Origin: Loripinus fragilis
Taxonomy: Eukaryota > Mollusca > Bivalvia > Lucinida > Lucinidae
Assembly: GCA_964019695.1 (NCBI GenBank)
Contig: OZ026514.1
Location: 98,634,845 to 98,698,844, forward strand
Direction of reading: 5' to 3'
DNA: 64,000 bases
Shown: positions 11,801 through 26,800 of the stretch, piece after piece
How the letters are laid out: the number at the start of each line of letters is the position of its first letter
Position numbering within the stretch: position 1 is the stretch's first letter
Translations under genes and position numbers: made by a program
Notes under the pieces: model-generated
Database searches by the model: none
Told to the model about the DNA's origin: nothing
Seen by the model: only the letters and a program-made list of their open reading frames with translations

Positions 11801-14800
11801 GTGATAAGTGGAATTGTGTTAAAAAGGTACAATTTTACAATGGAATTATAGGAAAAATGATGGTCATTTTAATTAACCCTTTTTCAAATTCAATGGTAAA
11901 AAAATTGGAGAGCCAAAACATTACCATGTTATATCCAAATCTGTGTTACAACGAGGTGTGTTATAAAGAGACTTCACTTTACTTAGCCTTGCTATACTTT
12001 CATCATTAAAAAACATTTTATTCACTCAGGATTACGTTTTGGGTTAAAAATCTTAAAAACATCAACAAATTCAATTTTTTGAAATGTCAGTTGTAGCTCA
12101 ATCTCATCCTTATTGCACATAAAGGGTTAAAGAAAGTCTGACAGTACATACTTGGTCCATTCAAAATCATCTCTCTTAGTGATATTTTTGCCGATCATAT
12201 TGCTAACAATATCTCGACTGTGTACGTCAATAGTGAGTAGGGCCTCAATGCTCATCGTCTGGTAGGCAGGCATATGACCAGAGACCAGACCGGCCAGGCT
12301 GCTTAGGTAACCCATCATCTTATCTTGAACCTCTATGAGAGCTGCTCTGGGATCTGATTGGTCGAAACATTTCACCACATCTTTGTTGAACATAATCTGA
12401 GCCTGAAATTAAAAGGAATCAGTCACGTCAGAGAAACTGTTTATTTTTCAGTTTTGTGCTTTACCTCTTTGCATGCTGGGTAATTTTTCATACTTTTGTT
12501 GTCGACTGCTGACTTTCTTCAAAACTTTTTTTTCTCAAAAACTTCTTTCAGGAACACCATCAGTTTGGATCCAGATCAGGACATACTTCTGTCGGTCCTG
12601 ATCTTAGTCCAAAGTCTTTGCAAAGGTTATCAGCAGTGGACAAAAAAAGTCAGCAAGGAAACTAGCAACGAAAGAGTTAACTACAATTTCAAGTATTCCC
12701 ATCTGAACAATACAAACTTTAAATTGCCAACATCCATTTGCATGATTGCTTACTTTTATTTACTTTTACTATAATTATTTGACTTTCTAGAATTCAGCTT
12801 ACTGCTTAATTTTGGAATACCTCAATTTTTACCCTAGAGACTTAGACAGATTGGTGAGTGAGTGAGTTTGTGCTTAACATCCCACCAACAGCTTGGGTCA
12901 TATCATTCATATGGAGATGGGGCCATGGCTTAGAGTCTCATCCCACAGACTGGAGGAGCCAGGGATCAAACTCCTGGGTACAAGGCGAGTGGTTTATTCA
13001 CTACAACACGGTGGCTCCTTAGAAAGATTGGTCAGAGCAAAAAAATGTATATTCTGATCAGTTCAGGAGTAGTCTGTTCAAAATATACATTATTTGCAAT
13101 TCCATCACTTTCAAGGGAGCGCAGTGGCTCAGTGGTAGAGTGCTTGACTCGAGACCGAAGGGCCGCGGGTTAGAGACTCACCAGTGTCATTGCATTGTGT
13201 CCTTGAGCAAGACACATTAATCCTAGCTTATTACTGGTTCAACCCAGGAAGACCCATGCCTTTATAACTGAATGATTGTTAATGGGATGTAAAGAATCAA
13301 ATCAAACAAAACAAATCCATAACTTTCTTTTGTACACCTAATCAATTAATGGATTTGTTCCAATTTTAGAATAAATTTTTTGGTGTTGAGATGAAGTGTC
13401 CAAATATTTAGTGTAACTACTGTGACCATGTGACCAAAGCATCGCATGATCATATGGACTCTAAAACACTCATTTAAAGACTTTCTATAGTGAGTTTCCT
13501 TTCAGGGTTGTTTCAATGTTTACACATAGAGCCCTATTGCATTTTGAATGCAACTGAATAAGAAATGTGTTATTTCTCCTTCAATAATACTTACCACTGT
13601 AAGAACAACCTGGCCAGGATGCTTCAGTACCCAGTCTTTGAGGTCAATACCAACCCAGTCAGACAGTCCTAGCTTCAAGTGCCTGAAAAATAATCATATT
13701 TATATATTTATCGCTAAAAACTTAAAGAATTTCGACAGAATTTCGACAGAAATCCCCCAAATAAACTCAGATTTCATGAAGCCGAAATGCATGGGCGGAC
13801 TTGATTTAGTGGTCCCCTTTACTCTTTTTACTCTGAACAGGCAGAACATAAATCAAGTGTGCTGGAACATCTGTGCTGGCGTACTCGGGCTACTCCATCT
13901 TCCAAGATGGTGTAGACAGAACAGTCATGTGACCTGTTCCTAAATAAGATGGCGGAGCACTGCCTACATCATACTGAGATATTTTTCTGTCTTTCGGATA
14001 AGTTTTGATAATTATTCATATTGAAAAAATATGGTCATTAGTGAAAGAGATTGAAAGCACATGTATTTTGTCATTATTTTTTCTTCTTCTTGGCAATCTG
14101 ATTGTGTTATATTTTCACAATTCAAACACCAATCGCTTGATTTACTCTGGGGTACTCCATGTGCCCAGTTTTGCTTGTTTTAGATGGCTGTTCTGGCGTA
14201 CTCCGCATACTCTAAAATTGCTAAATCAAGTCCACCCAATGTCACAAATCGAATATTGGAACATTACCATGCAGTTTATTTTTTTCAACAACCCTGCCAC
14301 TATGGAATGCTTTGTTTCTTAAACAGATTGAGGCATATTCTTAAAACTAAAGTAAATTTTGATGCCTAACTGAATGAACCTTCGTTTAGGCAAACCAATC
14401 GGCCTAGGGCATTCGTTTGGACAAAGATATTATCAAAATAAATGAAAAAAGTCAATAAGCAATGCTTATTAGATACCCCCCGCACAGTAAGAGTCAGTGA
14501 AAAAACTTGGCAAGTTATAGTTCGAACAAGAAGACCTTAGTTTTGATAAGAAGATTTCAGTAGAATCTGTGCAAACAAAAATTATAAACTCCTTCATGCA
14601 TATGTTCAATGTGTCTACATTGTATCCGCAAAGTATCAAATTGCTCCATCAAAAGCTGTAGTAGGAGTTGATCGGCCCATAAAGGCACTATCTATGCATA
14701 TACAAAAGCCATATAAGAGAATAATTGTCTAAGTTCTCACAGTTGTCATTTTGTCAAAATTATTTTTTGTGAACCAAACTCCTTCATGCATATGTTCAAT

Positions 14801-17800
14801 GTGTCTACATTGTATCGGCAAAGTATCAAATTGTTCCATCAAAAGCTGTCGTAGGAGTTGATCAGCCCATGAAGGCACCATCTATGCATATACAAAAGCC
14901 TAATAAGGGAAAAATTGTCTAAGTTCTCACAGCTGTCATTTCGTCAAAAATTATTTTTTCTGAACAAAACTCCATGCATATGTTCAATGTGTTTAAATTG
15001 TATAGGCAAAGTCTCAAATTGTTCCATCAAAAGCTGTGGTAGGAGTTGATCGGCCCATGAAGGCACCATCTATGCATATACAAAAGCCTTATTAGGGAGA
15101 ATTGTCTAAGTTCTCACAGCTGTCATTTTGTCAAAAAATATTTTTTCTAAACCAAACTTCTTCATGCATATGTTAAATGTGTCTACATTGTATAGGCAAA
15201 GTATCAAATTGCTCCATAAAAAGCTGTGGTAGGAGTTGATCGGCCCATAAAGGCACTGTCAATGCATATACAAACACCTTATTAGGGAAAAATTGTCTAT
15301 GTTCTCACAGCTGTCATTTTGTCAAAAATTATCTTTTCTAAACTAAAATCCTTCATGCATATGTTCAATGTGCTTACATTGTATAGGAAAAGTATCAAAT
15401 TGTTCCATCGAAAGCTGTGGTAGGAGTTGATTGGCCCGTATATGGCCTATAATAGCATAAGCACAAAGCACTATATTAAAAGCCATTTAGAACTACAAAG
15501 GGAAATAACTCTAATAGAATGCCCCTAGCCCTTACTTTTTTGTCTCAAGTATTTGTCTTGCATATATGAACATGTTTGCAAGGTTTGATGAAAATCCAGC
15601 AATGACTCTTCGAGTTATTAAGGAAAAAGCACTATATTAAAAGCCATTTAGAACTACAAAGGGAAATAACTCTAATAGAATTGGCCCCTAGCCCTTACTT
15701 TTTTGTCTAAAGTATTTGTCTTGCATATATGAACATGTTTGCAAGGTTTGATGAAAATCCAGCAATGACTCTTCGAGTTATTAAGGAAACAAAGCGTTAC
15801 GGACGGACGGACGGACAGACGCACGTATTAAGGAAACAAAGCGTTACGGACGGACGGACGGACGGACAGACGCATGGACGGACGGACGGACGCACGGACG
15901 GACAACGTGAAAACAGTATCCCCCCTACAAACAAAGTTTGCGGGGGGTATAAACAAAGTTCCGTTAGAACTTTGGCTCAGTATATATAGCTATTTATATT
16001 GAAATACAAATATTTTACATAAACTTGCTACTAGCAAAATTTCGATTTTATAGCTAGCTTCTGTAGCTGAACAGGTTGGTTTGGGTATGACATGGTTGGA
16101 AACCCCGAAGACAAGTTTTCTTGTGTTGGGCTCAATTTATATTTACGCGACATTGTTATGGGCACCATTTCATAACGTTTTCAAAATCTGTAAACCACCA
16201 GTGGTGTATCGATTTTATTATATGGCTTTATATCACTCCCAGATGCGACGATATAAGATATTCTAACACACCTCGCCTATAGAGCCAACGGTAACAAACT
16301 GTGATATATCGCACAATAATTCACTGCTAAAGTGTGTGATAGCTGACGTCACTAGATAATGACGTCATTCATGGCGTTAGACGGTGTAACGTTGTTTTTT
16401 CGCTTGAAAGACGTTACAATTACATGTAAAGGTATGCGACGTAGTCCAAGAATTGGCGGTAGTTCTTCAGTGCAATGGCGGAAAGTTGGAAGAAGCTGAA
16501 GACTTCGAATGTGTTTTCGTCGTTTACTGTGTGCTAGAATCGAAATAGATCAGCTCCAGTGCGTGAATTGTTGAGTAATAATTCACTGTTTGTCGGTCAG
16601 TTGTACGACGATAAATCACTCGCGCTGCGCACTCGTGATTTGATCTTCTTTACAACTGACCTCCAAACAGTGAATTATTACTCAACAATTCACTGCTGGA
16701 GCCGATCTATTTCTTAAACAAAGTATAAATGGCATTCTGTCCCTAACAACTTACTTTTTAACTGTTTCAAACATTCCACTTTCCACATTCAGCAGCCACC
16801 TGACCACTTCACCTCTTGCCCTAACTTTTCTGTAAAAAGAATACATGGGGTGAAACATATTGCCTTTTCGACTGCCAACTGTTTTTCTTCATATTTTGCC
16901 ACATAAAAAATTTGTTTACACAGAGGATCTTACATTGGTTTCATTTTATTGGAGTTGAGATATGTCGTCTAGACATCAGAGGTAATCCCCGCCCATATCA
17001 GGTCATATTACCTTCTTATTTGGAAAATTTTCCAAGCATACAAAATATGGGACACAATTAGCATATTTAACTTTCAAAATTACTTATTTAAAGAACCTCT
17101 AGCTGCTGATACCAAAGCTTGTAACCTATAGCAAGCACTTTCCAATTTCCGTTCAGAGTTTATGATGTTTGTTATACATTTCATAAATTGATTTAGAGGT
17201 AGAATCAATTTCGCTGGTTAATTTTATGTATTTTCCTTATCCCGTCAACAAATAAGGGCTGCAATAACATTTATTTCTACAACTTTCACCTATGTAAGAT
17301 AGGTCGTCAGCTATTGTAAGTAATCTCTAATTTCCTTCTTACATGACCACATGACAGCTTTCTTACATGGGTAGAGAAAATATCTCATTTTTTCCAAAAG
17401 GGTTTTAAAGATCCAAGATATTGCATCTAAATAAAACAAAATATCTGAGTCACTGAGCATCACTTACTGACGTCACTGAAAGTAAATGATGTCACCAAAC
17501 TAGTGTCATGTGATGGCATCAGTAGGGTGACGCTAATGGCATAGGGAGCCTTGCAGGATCATATTTTGCATTTTGCATTTAAACTAATGCTCCAATTGTG
17601 TTTTCAAGTCATTAACAAGGTGCAAACTATGTCTACATCCGTTTTCCTACCCAATAAACACACTAATGAGCTCAGAATTTTTGTAAATCCAATGAGTAAA
17701 AAGTTGAAAACTTCCTGTTTTATGGGCTTTTTATATTCCGACAAAAAGCTTGAAAAAGTAGGAAATAAATTATCCATCATGAGCTTGTCCATGTAAGATA

Positions 17801-20800
17801 GAGAAATCTCACCCTCGGGGGTGTGAATTAAACCAGCGATTCAGCATCTCTCGTCCCTGGTTAAATTCCAACCCCTCCGGTGAGATATCTCTATCCTACA
17901 TGAACATGCATGATGGATTGTTATTATTATGCCCTGCCAAAGAGTAAATATTCTCTATAAAAAATTCTATTGTTTTACCTTCCCATAGGAATGACCTCCC
18001 CTTCAGCTGACATCATTGACATCACAGTGGGCTGTTGTCGTGGTAACTGTTTGATATCCAGAGATCGGATGTTGCCAAAACACTTGCCAAGGTGGGGCTA
18101 AAAAATATTAAATGATTGAAATGCTTTTTGCACTATAGACTTTATTCACTAACACTAATATATTCTAACAAATTACAGCTACCCTGTGGCTTGGGTAATT
18201 TGTACTAAAAAAATGTGTTACATGTATGTTTCCAATGTGTTGTATGCCCTTGGATTTAAATTGCATTGAAAACACAAATCAATGCATATCAACGCACTGC
18301 AAGATTCATGAATATTCATAAACGTTGAGGTGCATTGATGCATTAACCAATCAAATTCTTTTTATAAATAGATATTGAAAAGCATTGACTCTTTTGATGC
18401 TAAATATAGATTAAAGTTTGTAAAATTTGCTATATTGTCGTTTGAAAACAATATGAGCCTCCACCGGAAAAACCCTGTCTCCCAGGTTTGCGAACAACAA
18501 AAGCGCAGACCAGCCTGCGCATCTGCGCAGACTGATCAGCGCCTTTGTTATATGCTCTCTGGAAAGAATAAATAGCTAAACTAGATACATGCAAAGTTTC
18601 GGTAATCTAGCTAATCTCTGTAGCTGAGTAGACTGGTTTAAATCTTACTCGTCCAGAAACCCCGGAGACCAGTTTTCTCATGACGAGACCCATATCTCAT
18701 TGTTTCATTCTGCTTAACAAAATCATTTTTAAGTGTTTTTTATCACTCCTTTTTGATTCTCTATGCAGCAATGTGTTCCAACCCAGAACAGCAATTTACA
18801 TTGATACATTAGCTGAATAGATTGGTACTATATATATGCATTACAATGCATTACAATGCAGTTCAACATGTTATCAGTGACACGTTAAGATTAGCCATTT
18901 GAAATCCCCATTGAAAAGCAATTTTCTCTGTATCAAATATCTTCATGCAAATGTCCAATGTCTCTCCATTGTGTATAAAATTTAACAAAGTACCAGAATA
19001 GTCCTGAAAAAAAATATGGAAGAAGTTGAATTCTCAAACAAGCACTATCTAATCAATACTGTTTATAGAATTACAAAGGGCAGGAACTCAAGAAGAACTC
19101 AACCATAGCCCTGAATACTTATTACAAATGAACATTCTATCAATATCAATGTGCATGCAAAATTTGCTGAATTTCCATCTCTGACTTTAAAATATTAGGG
19201 AAAAACCAAAATGTTACAAATTATTTCCTGTCCACACATATGTTCTGGAAAGAAATGACTCAGTGAGATGTTAGCACCCAGAACATGTGTTTTGACAGGA
19301 AATGCTGAAAATCAACTTATATCACTTGAGCCGTGGCATGAGATTTCCAACAATGTGGTATGTGCGACCATCAAAGCCTCAGATCAGCCTGCGCATACGC
19401 GCAGTCTGATCTGAGGCTTTGCTAGTCACTTGAATATTTTATTCAGATCAGCCTGCGCATACGCGCAGTCTGATCTGAGGCTTTGCTAGTCACTTGAATA
19501 TTTTATGAATGTTAAGCCTCTGACTGAACATCATTTGGAGTTTCTAAGCCTAAAAGGAGGCTGCACAGGCTCGTCTGAGTCTAAACTTGTCAAAATGCCA
19601 CATTGTAGGAAAAAACATGTCAAGCGCATATATAACTTATTGACCAATACTTGTAATTCAAACTACTGATAAATGGAGGTAAAAATTCTGGTCATGTCGA
19701 CTTAAAAATAACTACTCGTACATTCTACTGTATACACAATTGAACATCAAAACCTAAAATACAAAAAGTACCCTTTTTTGCATGCCTACTCCGGGACCAA
19801 ATAATTTTTATCATGGAAGCAAACCCTATGAACCTTGATCAGACAGCTCCTAAGGTAGTCTGATCTTTGTTCATATTGTTTATATTTACATTTTAGAAGC
19901 AATCCTTTAATGAACCTTTAGATTTTTGCATCCGTTCATAGTCTTATGAATGACATAAATATGACTGACAGCTGCCAAGCTCACTTGCCGGTGCAATATA
20001 CTTTGAACATCGAGTTCATTCGCCAGAAGTGACACTGGTATTGTGATTGACAGCAAGCCACACCTGAGTCGTAGGTCCTAAACAAGCCTCTTGTTTGTTA
20101 CACTGGCTGTCCATGTTCACGCTGGCTGTTCTGCTTTTCTGTTTTACATTCCGACAAAACCCTTAATACAATTTCATATGAAATACAAAACTGTTTTGTT
20201 TTCTAAATTAAACATATTTTTTATATTTTAGATATTAATAATAAAATGTGAATATAAGCAATAAATTCAATTATTGGTCTGTTCATGGAATCATGAATAC
20301 TTCAGGTCTTATGCAAAGTTAACAGGGGCTTCACTTACTATGCAAGAGACCCGAAGTATTCATGATTCCATGAACGTTCCAGTATTTCAGATAAGCAAGC
20401 AGACAACAGTTGTCATTAAAGTTAACTCTTTCATAAAGTTAACTTTTTTCATCTGCTGAAAACCTTTGCAAACAATTTGGACTCAGATCAGGACCGATAA
20501 AATGTTGGTCCTGATCTGGATTCAAACTGTTAGACACTCTGATGGTATTCTTGAAAGAATTTTTTGAAAAAGTTCAGCAGACCACAACAAAAGCATGAAA
20601 AATGAAAAAAGTCAATAAGCAATGCTTATTAGATACCCCCGCACAGTAAGAGTCAGAGAAAAAACTTGTCAAGTTATAGTTCAAACCAGCAGACTTTAGT
20701 TTTGAAAAGAAGATTTCAGTATAATATGTGCAAAACAAAAATTATAACACTCCTTCATGCATATGTTCAATGAGTCTACATTGTATCGGCAAAGTATCAA

Positions 20801-23800
20801 ATTGCTCCATTAAAAGCTTTGGTAGAAGTTGATTGGCCTATTAAGGCACCATCTATGCATATACAAAAGCCATATTAGGGAGAAATTGTCTAAGTTCTCA
20901 CAGCTGTCATTTTGTCAAAAATTATTTTTTCTGAACTAAACTCCTTCATGCATATGTTCAATGTGCTTAAATTGTATCAGCAAAGTATAAAATTGCTCCA
21001 TCAAAAGCTGTGGTAGGAGTTGATCGGCCCATAAAGGCACCATCTATGCATATACAAAAGCCCGATTAGGGAAATATTGTCTAAGTTCTCACAGCTGTCA
21101 TTTTGTCAAAAATTATTTTTTCTAAACCAAACTCCTACATGCATATGTTCAATGTGTCTACATTGTATAGGAAAAGTATCAAATTGCTCCATTAAAAGCT
21201 GTGGCAGGAGTTGATCGGCCCATAAAGGCACCATCTATGCATATACAAAAGCCCTATTAGGGAAATATTGTCTAAGTTCTCACAGCTGTCATTTTGTCAG
21301 AAATTATTTTTTCTGAACCAAACTCCTTCATGCATATGTTCAATGTGCTTACATTGTATAGGAAAAGTATCAAATTGTTCCATCAAAAGCTGTGGTAGGA
21401 GTTGATGGGCCCATGTATGGCCTATAATAGCATAAGCATAAAACCCTATATAAAAAGCCATTTAGAACTACAAAGGGAAATAACTCTGATAAAATTGGCC
21501 CCTAGCCCTTACTTTTTTGTCTAAAACATTTGTCTTGCATATATGAACATGTTTGCAAGGTTTAATGAAAATCCAGCAATGACTCTTCAAGATATTAAGG
21601 AAACAAAGCGTTACGGAGGGACGGACGCACAGACGGACGCACAGACGCAGGGACGGACAACGTGAAAACAGTATACCCCCTAAAACAAAGTTTGCGGGGG
21701 GTATAATTACCCAGCATGCAAAGAGTTAACAGTATCTAGATGATTGAAATAATTTTGGCTAGTCCATGAGATTTTGGTACTTATCCCATATGTGTAAAGT
21801 AACTCTTTAATCATGCACGTACAGCTATCTAGTGGGGTTGAGGCTAAATTTTAATGGTATGAGCCTTCATCTACCTCAATTATGCGATAAGTACCAGCAT
21901 CTCATATACTTGCCCATTTACATCTAATGAGTTTCCAGATCAGGGCAGTCTGATCAGTCTACAATCCCTACCACCAAATAGGTGAAACCCAACAATCCTC
22001 TTAAGTAAATTAAACACCAAAAATAAAAAAGGATATGCTCCATTGCAAAGAGAGAGTGTAAAGGTAAAAACCTATAAACGAGTGTAAAGGTAAAAACCTA
22101 TAAAAATTGAAGTAAATGGAGTTTAAATCGCTATTATAACATGTTCAAAAGCTGCAAACTAAAACAATGGGGAAAAAAGAACAACCGCTAACCAATATAA
22201 ATTCATTTTTTTGGTTTGTTTGTTTTTTCAAAATAAAAAAAACAAGATATCTTCCTTATATCTAATACCACCCAACAATCATTAAAACAGAAATGGGAAT
22301 GTACTGGTTCAATTGATAAGAGTTCCATTCGGCTTAAATGGGTTAGGTGACAGAATCCAAAAAATATAGGTAGTATGATATTTGTGACGATAATATGGTG
22401 AATGTATGATTGTGAATGATTATAGAACAAACATGTAAGAGTGTTAAATGATTATAGGTAATACGGTAAATGTTCTAAAATTTCGAATACTTTTCTCTTT
22501 CCATTTTAAAATAAAATGTTGGGTATAAGGACTGGTATTTACAAAATGCTTGTAAAAATAGCAAACAGGGCAGACCCAGATCAGACTGCTTCTTCAGAAG
22601 CAGTCTGATCTGGGTCTGCCCTGTTTGTCTAGGCCTTTTTGGCCAGTTGCTAGAGTTCAAAACTTTAGAACATCTACCGTAAATGATATGAAGAAGTGAA
22701 TAATTTAAGATCAAAACATGTTTGTGGATGACTACGGGTGATACATGATTGGAAGAAGTGATATTTAGTGAATTTACATACACATACAGTAAAACCTGTC
22801 TTAAGCGGCCACTCAAAATGTAGACCAAAAATTGGTTTTAAGACTGATTATCGCTTAATGCTGGTCAAAAGTATTGCAGAATGCTCCAAGAGCATTCTGC
22901 AATACTTTCGACCTTCATTAAGCTACCATTTGTAGTTAAGACCTTTGTTTTTTTCTATTTTTAGTGGCCGCTTAAGACAGGTTTTACTGTATACAACAAA
23001 AATACAAGAACATAAGAAAAATATATGTGTATGTTTCTTTCAAAACATTGTCTTTTAAAAACTCATTTATTTGTGGCAATGCTGGCATAATTTAGTTGGC
23101 AAGTAGATTCTGCTAAAACTCAGAATTGATGTGGTAATACTGACAATACATTACAAAACATTACAATAGAAGTTCCATAACCATGTCTAATCTTAAACAA
23201 TATAAATATAGCTACTTGATGGCTTACCATCGTAAATTGGCCCTGTAAAGTTCATTAGAAATAGATAAAATATCATATACTAATCTAGTATCATTTAAGG
23301 TAGTTTAATTTTTTTTGATAAAAAATGCAGCTCAGGTCCAGATTGGTCTTGAGGTCAGTGCCAGATTTAGTCTTTTCCTCAAGATTGGTCTTGCTACTGG
23401 TAACCATGTAAGCCAGTACCACCTGTAACATGTGGGTAGATGGGGCTCATTAACCGGAGAGGGTCACCCATCTAGGAGTTTACACAAAAGGAGAACGTAG
23501 CACACACTGGTAAATGTATACGTCGATTTGGTGGTATTTACGCGTGTTGCCGGTACTTCATAGACCGGAAGTGGTAGATATTGGTGTTAATACTATATCG
23601 AAAAACATGCCATATGCCAAAGGGACTATAGACTTCAATTATTTTTAAGTATTCAGTATGTGCATGGCGATTTATGGAAGCATTTAGGAATAGATTCGAG
23701 TACCAATCATCCAGATCGGTACTCAAATCTATTCCTAAATGCTTACATAAATCGCCATGTGCATGCCAAATACTTAAAAATGATCTAATTCTATAGTCCT

Positions 23801-26800
23801 TTAGGCATATGGCATGTTTTTCTATATAGTATTAACACCAATATCTACCACTTCCAGTCTATGAAGTGCCGACAAAACGCGTAAATACCAGCAAATCGAC
23901 GTATACATTTACCAGTGTGCAGCAGCTATGCCAGAAACTAGCCTGTCACAACCTGGGTGACAGTAGCTTCAAAGTGGGAGTCAACAGGCCAACTTCCCGG
24001 TGCTGTAGCAGTGGTCCAGTGGAAGAGTGTTACTAATTCATGGTGCCAACGGTGGAGCACACAGCCTAGGTCAGTAGGGTACAGGCAGAGCTCTTGGACT
24101 GCCAAAAGTGTCCAAGTTGGTGAAAGCAAGAGCCATAAAACTTTGCTACAAATATACAAATGGCAGTGTTACCCAAAGTAAGATCTGCTATGTGTGCAGC
24201 TAGCCAGTTACCTTGAGAGGGGCCCACTGATGTGGAAGATGCTCCTGCACCTGCACGTTAATCAAAACCTGATGATGATGTAACCAGGGATTTTTTCCAT
24301 TCTCTGTTCAACCAGCATCAGAGCAGCTATACAGTGGAACTTCAAGTCTAAATTTTGGTCTTAGGTTGTATGAGCCTTATCAGCTCGCCAATGTGATAAG
24401 TATCAAAATCTTGTGCTATGGTATTTCTTTCATTGTTTTCTTTCCATTTGTTTTTTTCCTTTTTCGAACAGATTTTACCCTCCCAATTAATCTTAGCGGA
24501 CAAAAGTCTTCATCACCATTTACCATTTTTGAGGAGATATGGACCAGCACATACAAGAGGTTTTGGTACTTATTGCATAGACGCAAAAGCCTCCTTTAAC
24601 CCTTTACTCCATAATAACGCCTTTTGGTGCCTTTGAAATATCATGTATTTGAAAATATTATGGAAAATGGAGCATTTGCTCTTTGGAGCAAATGCTCTAA
24701 TTTCCATAATATTTTCAAAAGAATTCAAAACTTAACATAAATTTTTCTTGAATTTTTTCAATATTGTCTAAAAGTAGAAAATGATGTCATGATTTAAAAA
24801 TAGCGTATGGAGTAAAGAATTAAATGCAGATACTGACATATCAAGCAGAACTAGAGGTCTAATTGTTGGTCAGAGCTTACCTCTGTTTCCATACTTTGTG
24901 TATGTGAGAAGAGACTGCATTTATGTGCAGACAAGTCTGAGCCTTCATTGCTCACCGATGCAATCAGTATAAAAATCACATATACTGGCCCATACAAGAA
25001 ACAACTAAAAAGCTTTCAGGGTGACCACACTCAGGCTGCGATAAAAAAAAGTACCTGCCTTTTCTATGTAAGACCCGAGTTTGGCTTTTCAATGACCAAA
25101 CTCTTGCATTTTTATGACCATTCTAAGAAGGTGGTGATTCTGTTTTTTTTATTCTTTGCTTGTTGTTGCTCTCATTGAGTGTAGTTTTTTTTAATGTTTT
25201 GTTTTTGTGATATAGCTCTTTTGTCCTTTCTAGTTTTGTGTTCATTTCACCAAGGAAGAGAAGCCGGATTTTTTACTTTAATTATATTCTTGCTTTTATA
25301 TGCATGGATTTGGCCATTCCGAGTACAATAGTATTAACAAACAGATTTACCTGTACAGCGTTTGGATCATTAGACTGTCCAAGAATCTCCAGCAGCTCAT
25401 CATTACTGAGGAAGTAGAATCTAGGGAAGACAACTCTCTTTGAATCAAGATGATCCTGCAAGAAATTTATTTTTATATAACCCTTCTGAGCATAGATATA
25501 TCCTGATTTAAAAACTGTGTGGATCCTGATCAGCTGGCTTCTTATGAAGCCAGCTGATCATGATCCAAACTGTTTTTTTTAATGCAGCCAGTGAATCAAT
25601 TGAAACAAACTGAATCATGTAAGTGGAAAAGGGTAGCGAAAATAACTGGATATTCCATGTTAATTCATTCTGCAGAACCAATGTTAAGTAGGATTTTCAA
25701 GAACAAATGACAATGATGCCATACATGTTGTATTTCTAAAGCTTCTTTGAGTATGATTGGTATTGACCTTTATTCAGTTGTAAGCATTCTATTACAAACA
25801 AATTATTAAGTTAAAATATTTATGTCAAGTTTATATAAGCAAGAAATTGAATTTTTTTTTTTTTTGCCGCTTTTTTGAGTGAAGAAGGCACAGGCCAGCC
25901 TGAGCAGATGCTTAGACCAGCCAGAGTCTTTGATACTTGCATATACAAAGTTTGAAAGTAAATGAAGCTCATAACCTGGGATTGGGAAAGCTGATTTACC
26001 TATCATAACCACAAATAGTGATGAAGAATAGGAAAAATAAGCAGCTATTGATGAACACAGGATGGCAATGGCAAATATGTACTGATCACAAAAGTCCATC
26101 TTTAGCATGCTGTGCTCCCTAGTTTTGACTTTGTTTTAAAAGGATTTTGCTCATTTGGGGGTGAACAAGCAACTTTAGATCAGTAAAATACCATTTTCCC
26201 CATGTTTAGGAAAAAAACATTCAGCAAATCTGTCTTTAAAATATATTCTATTAAGGATAAGAGTTTAGTACAGATGTACAGACTAAGCTCTCTAGCAGAA
26301 AATCATTTAACTAAACACAATTGCATTCAGAATAAGAAACTATCTTAAGAATTTTGGCTATCCCAAATGCAAAAGGGTAAAAAAGCAATATAAATATTGT
26401 CTGTGAGCATGTGCATCAATTAACCCTTAAAGCACCAAGAAAAAAAAATGCATTTGAAAATGTCATCTGCTGAAGACGTCTGCTGCAAAAAATTGCCTAA
26501 GATAACTGACGAATTAAGTATAGAAGCAAACAGTGTGGAGCCTGAACAGACTGCTCCTATAGGAGCAGTCTGATCTGGGTCCACACTGTTTGCCTTAGAG
26601 GCTACTTAAACATTTCAGTAGACGAGAAAAGCAGACGACTTTTGTCGTGATTGGCGCATTGAGGGTTAATACATTCTACAGATATGGTAAAACAATTCTA
26701 TCCTACCTCAAGACATTTCTGTATCTTCTCCAAAGAAACATTACAAGACTGCAGGGTCTCTAACGTCCCTGTTGCCGTAGCACACTTCATGGCGTTGGGC

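Larger units (their letters stand above)
18098..25350 (-). other. Intron 17 (7.25 kb, repeat-filled)
   Basis: Exons 17 and 18 are adjacent in the protein, so no coding exon is expected here. It holds repeats listed separately (19328, 20440, 20603, 22786, 23508, 24600) and a GATCAG hairpin at 22555-22640. The stretches 21730-22550 and 23950-24590 show no recognised feature. Confidence 0.7.

Noticed and set aside
13548..13943. 131-codon plus-strand gene
   Set aside because: It is antisense to exon 20 and then intron; no conserved features.
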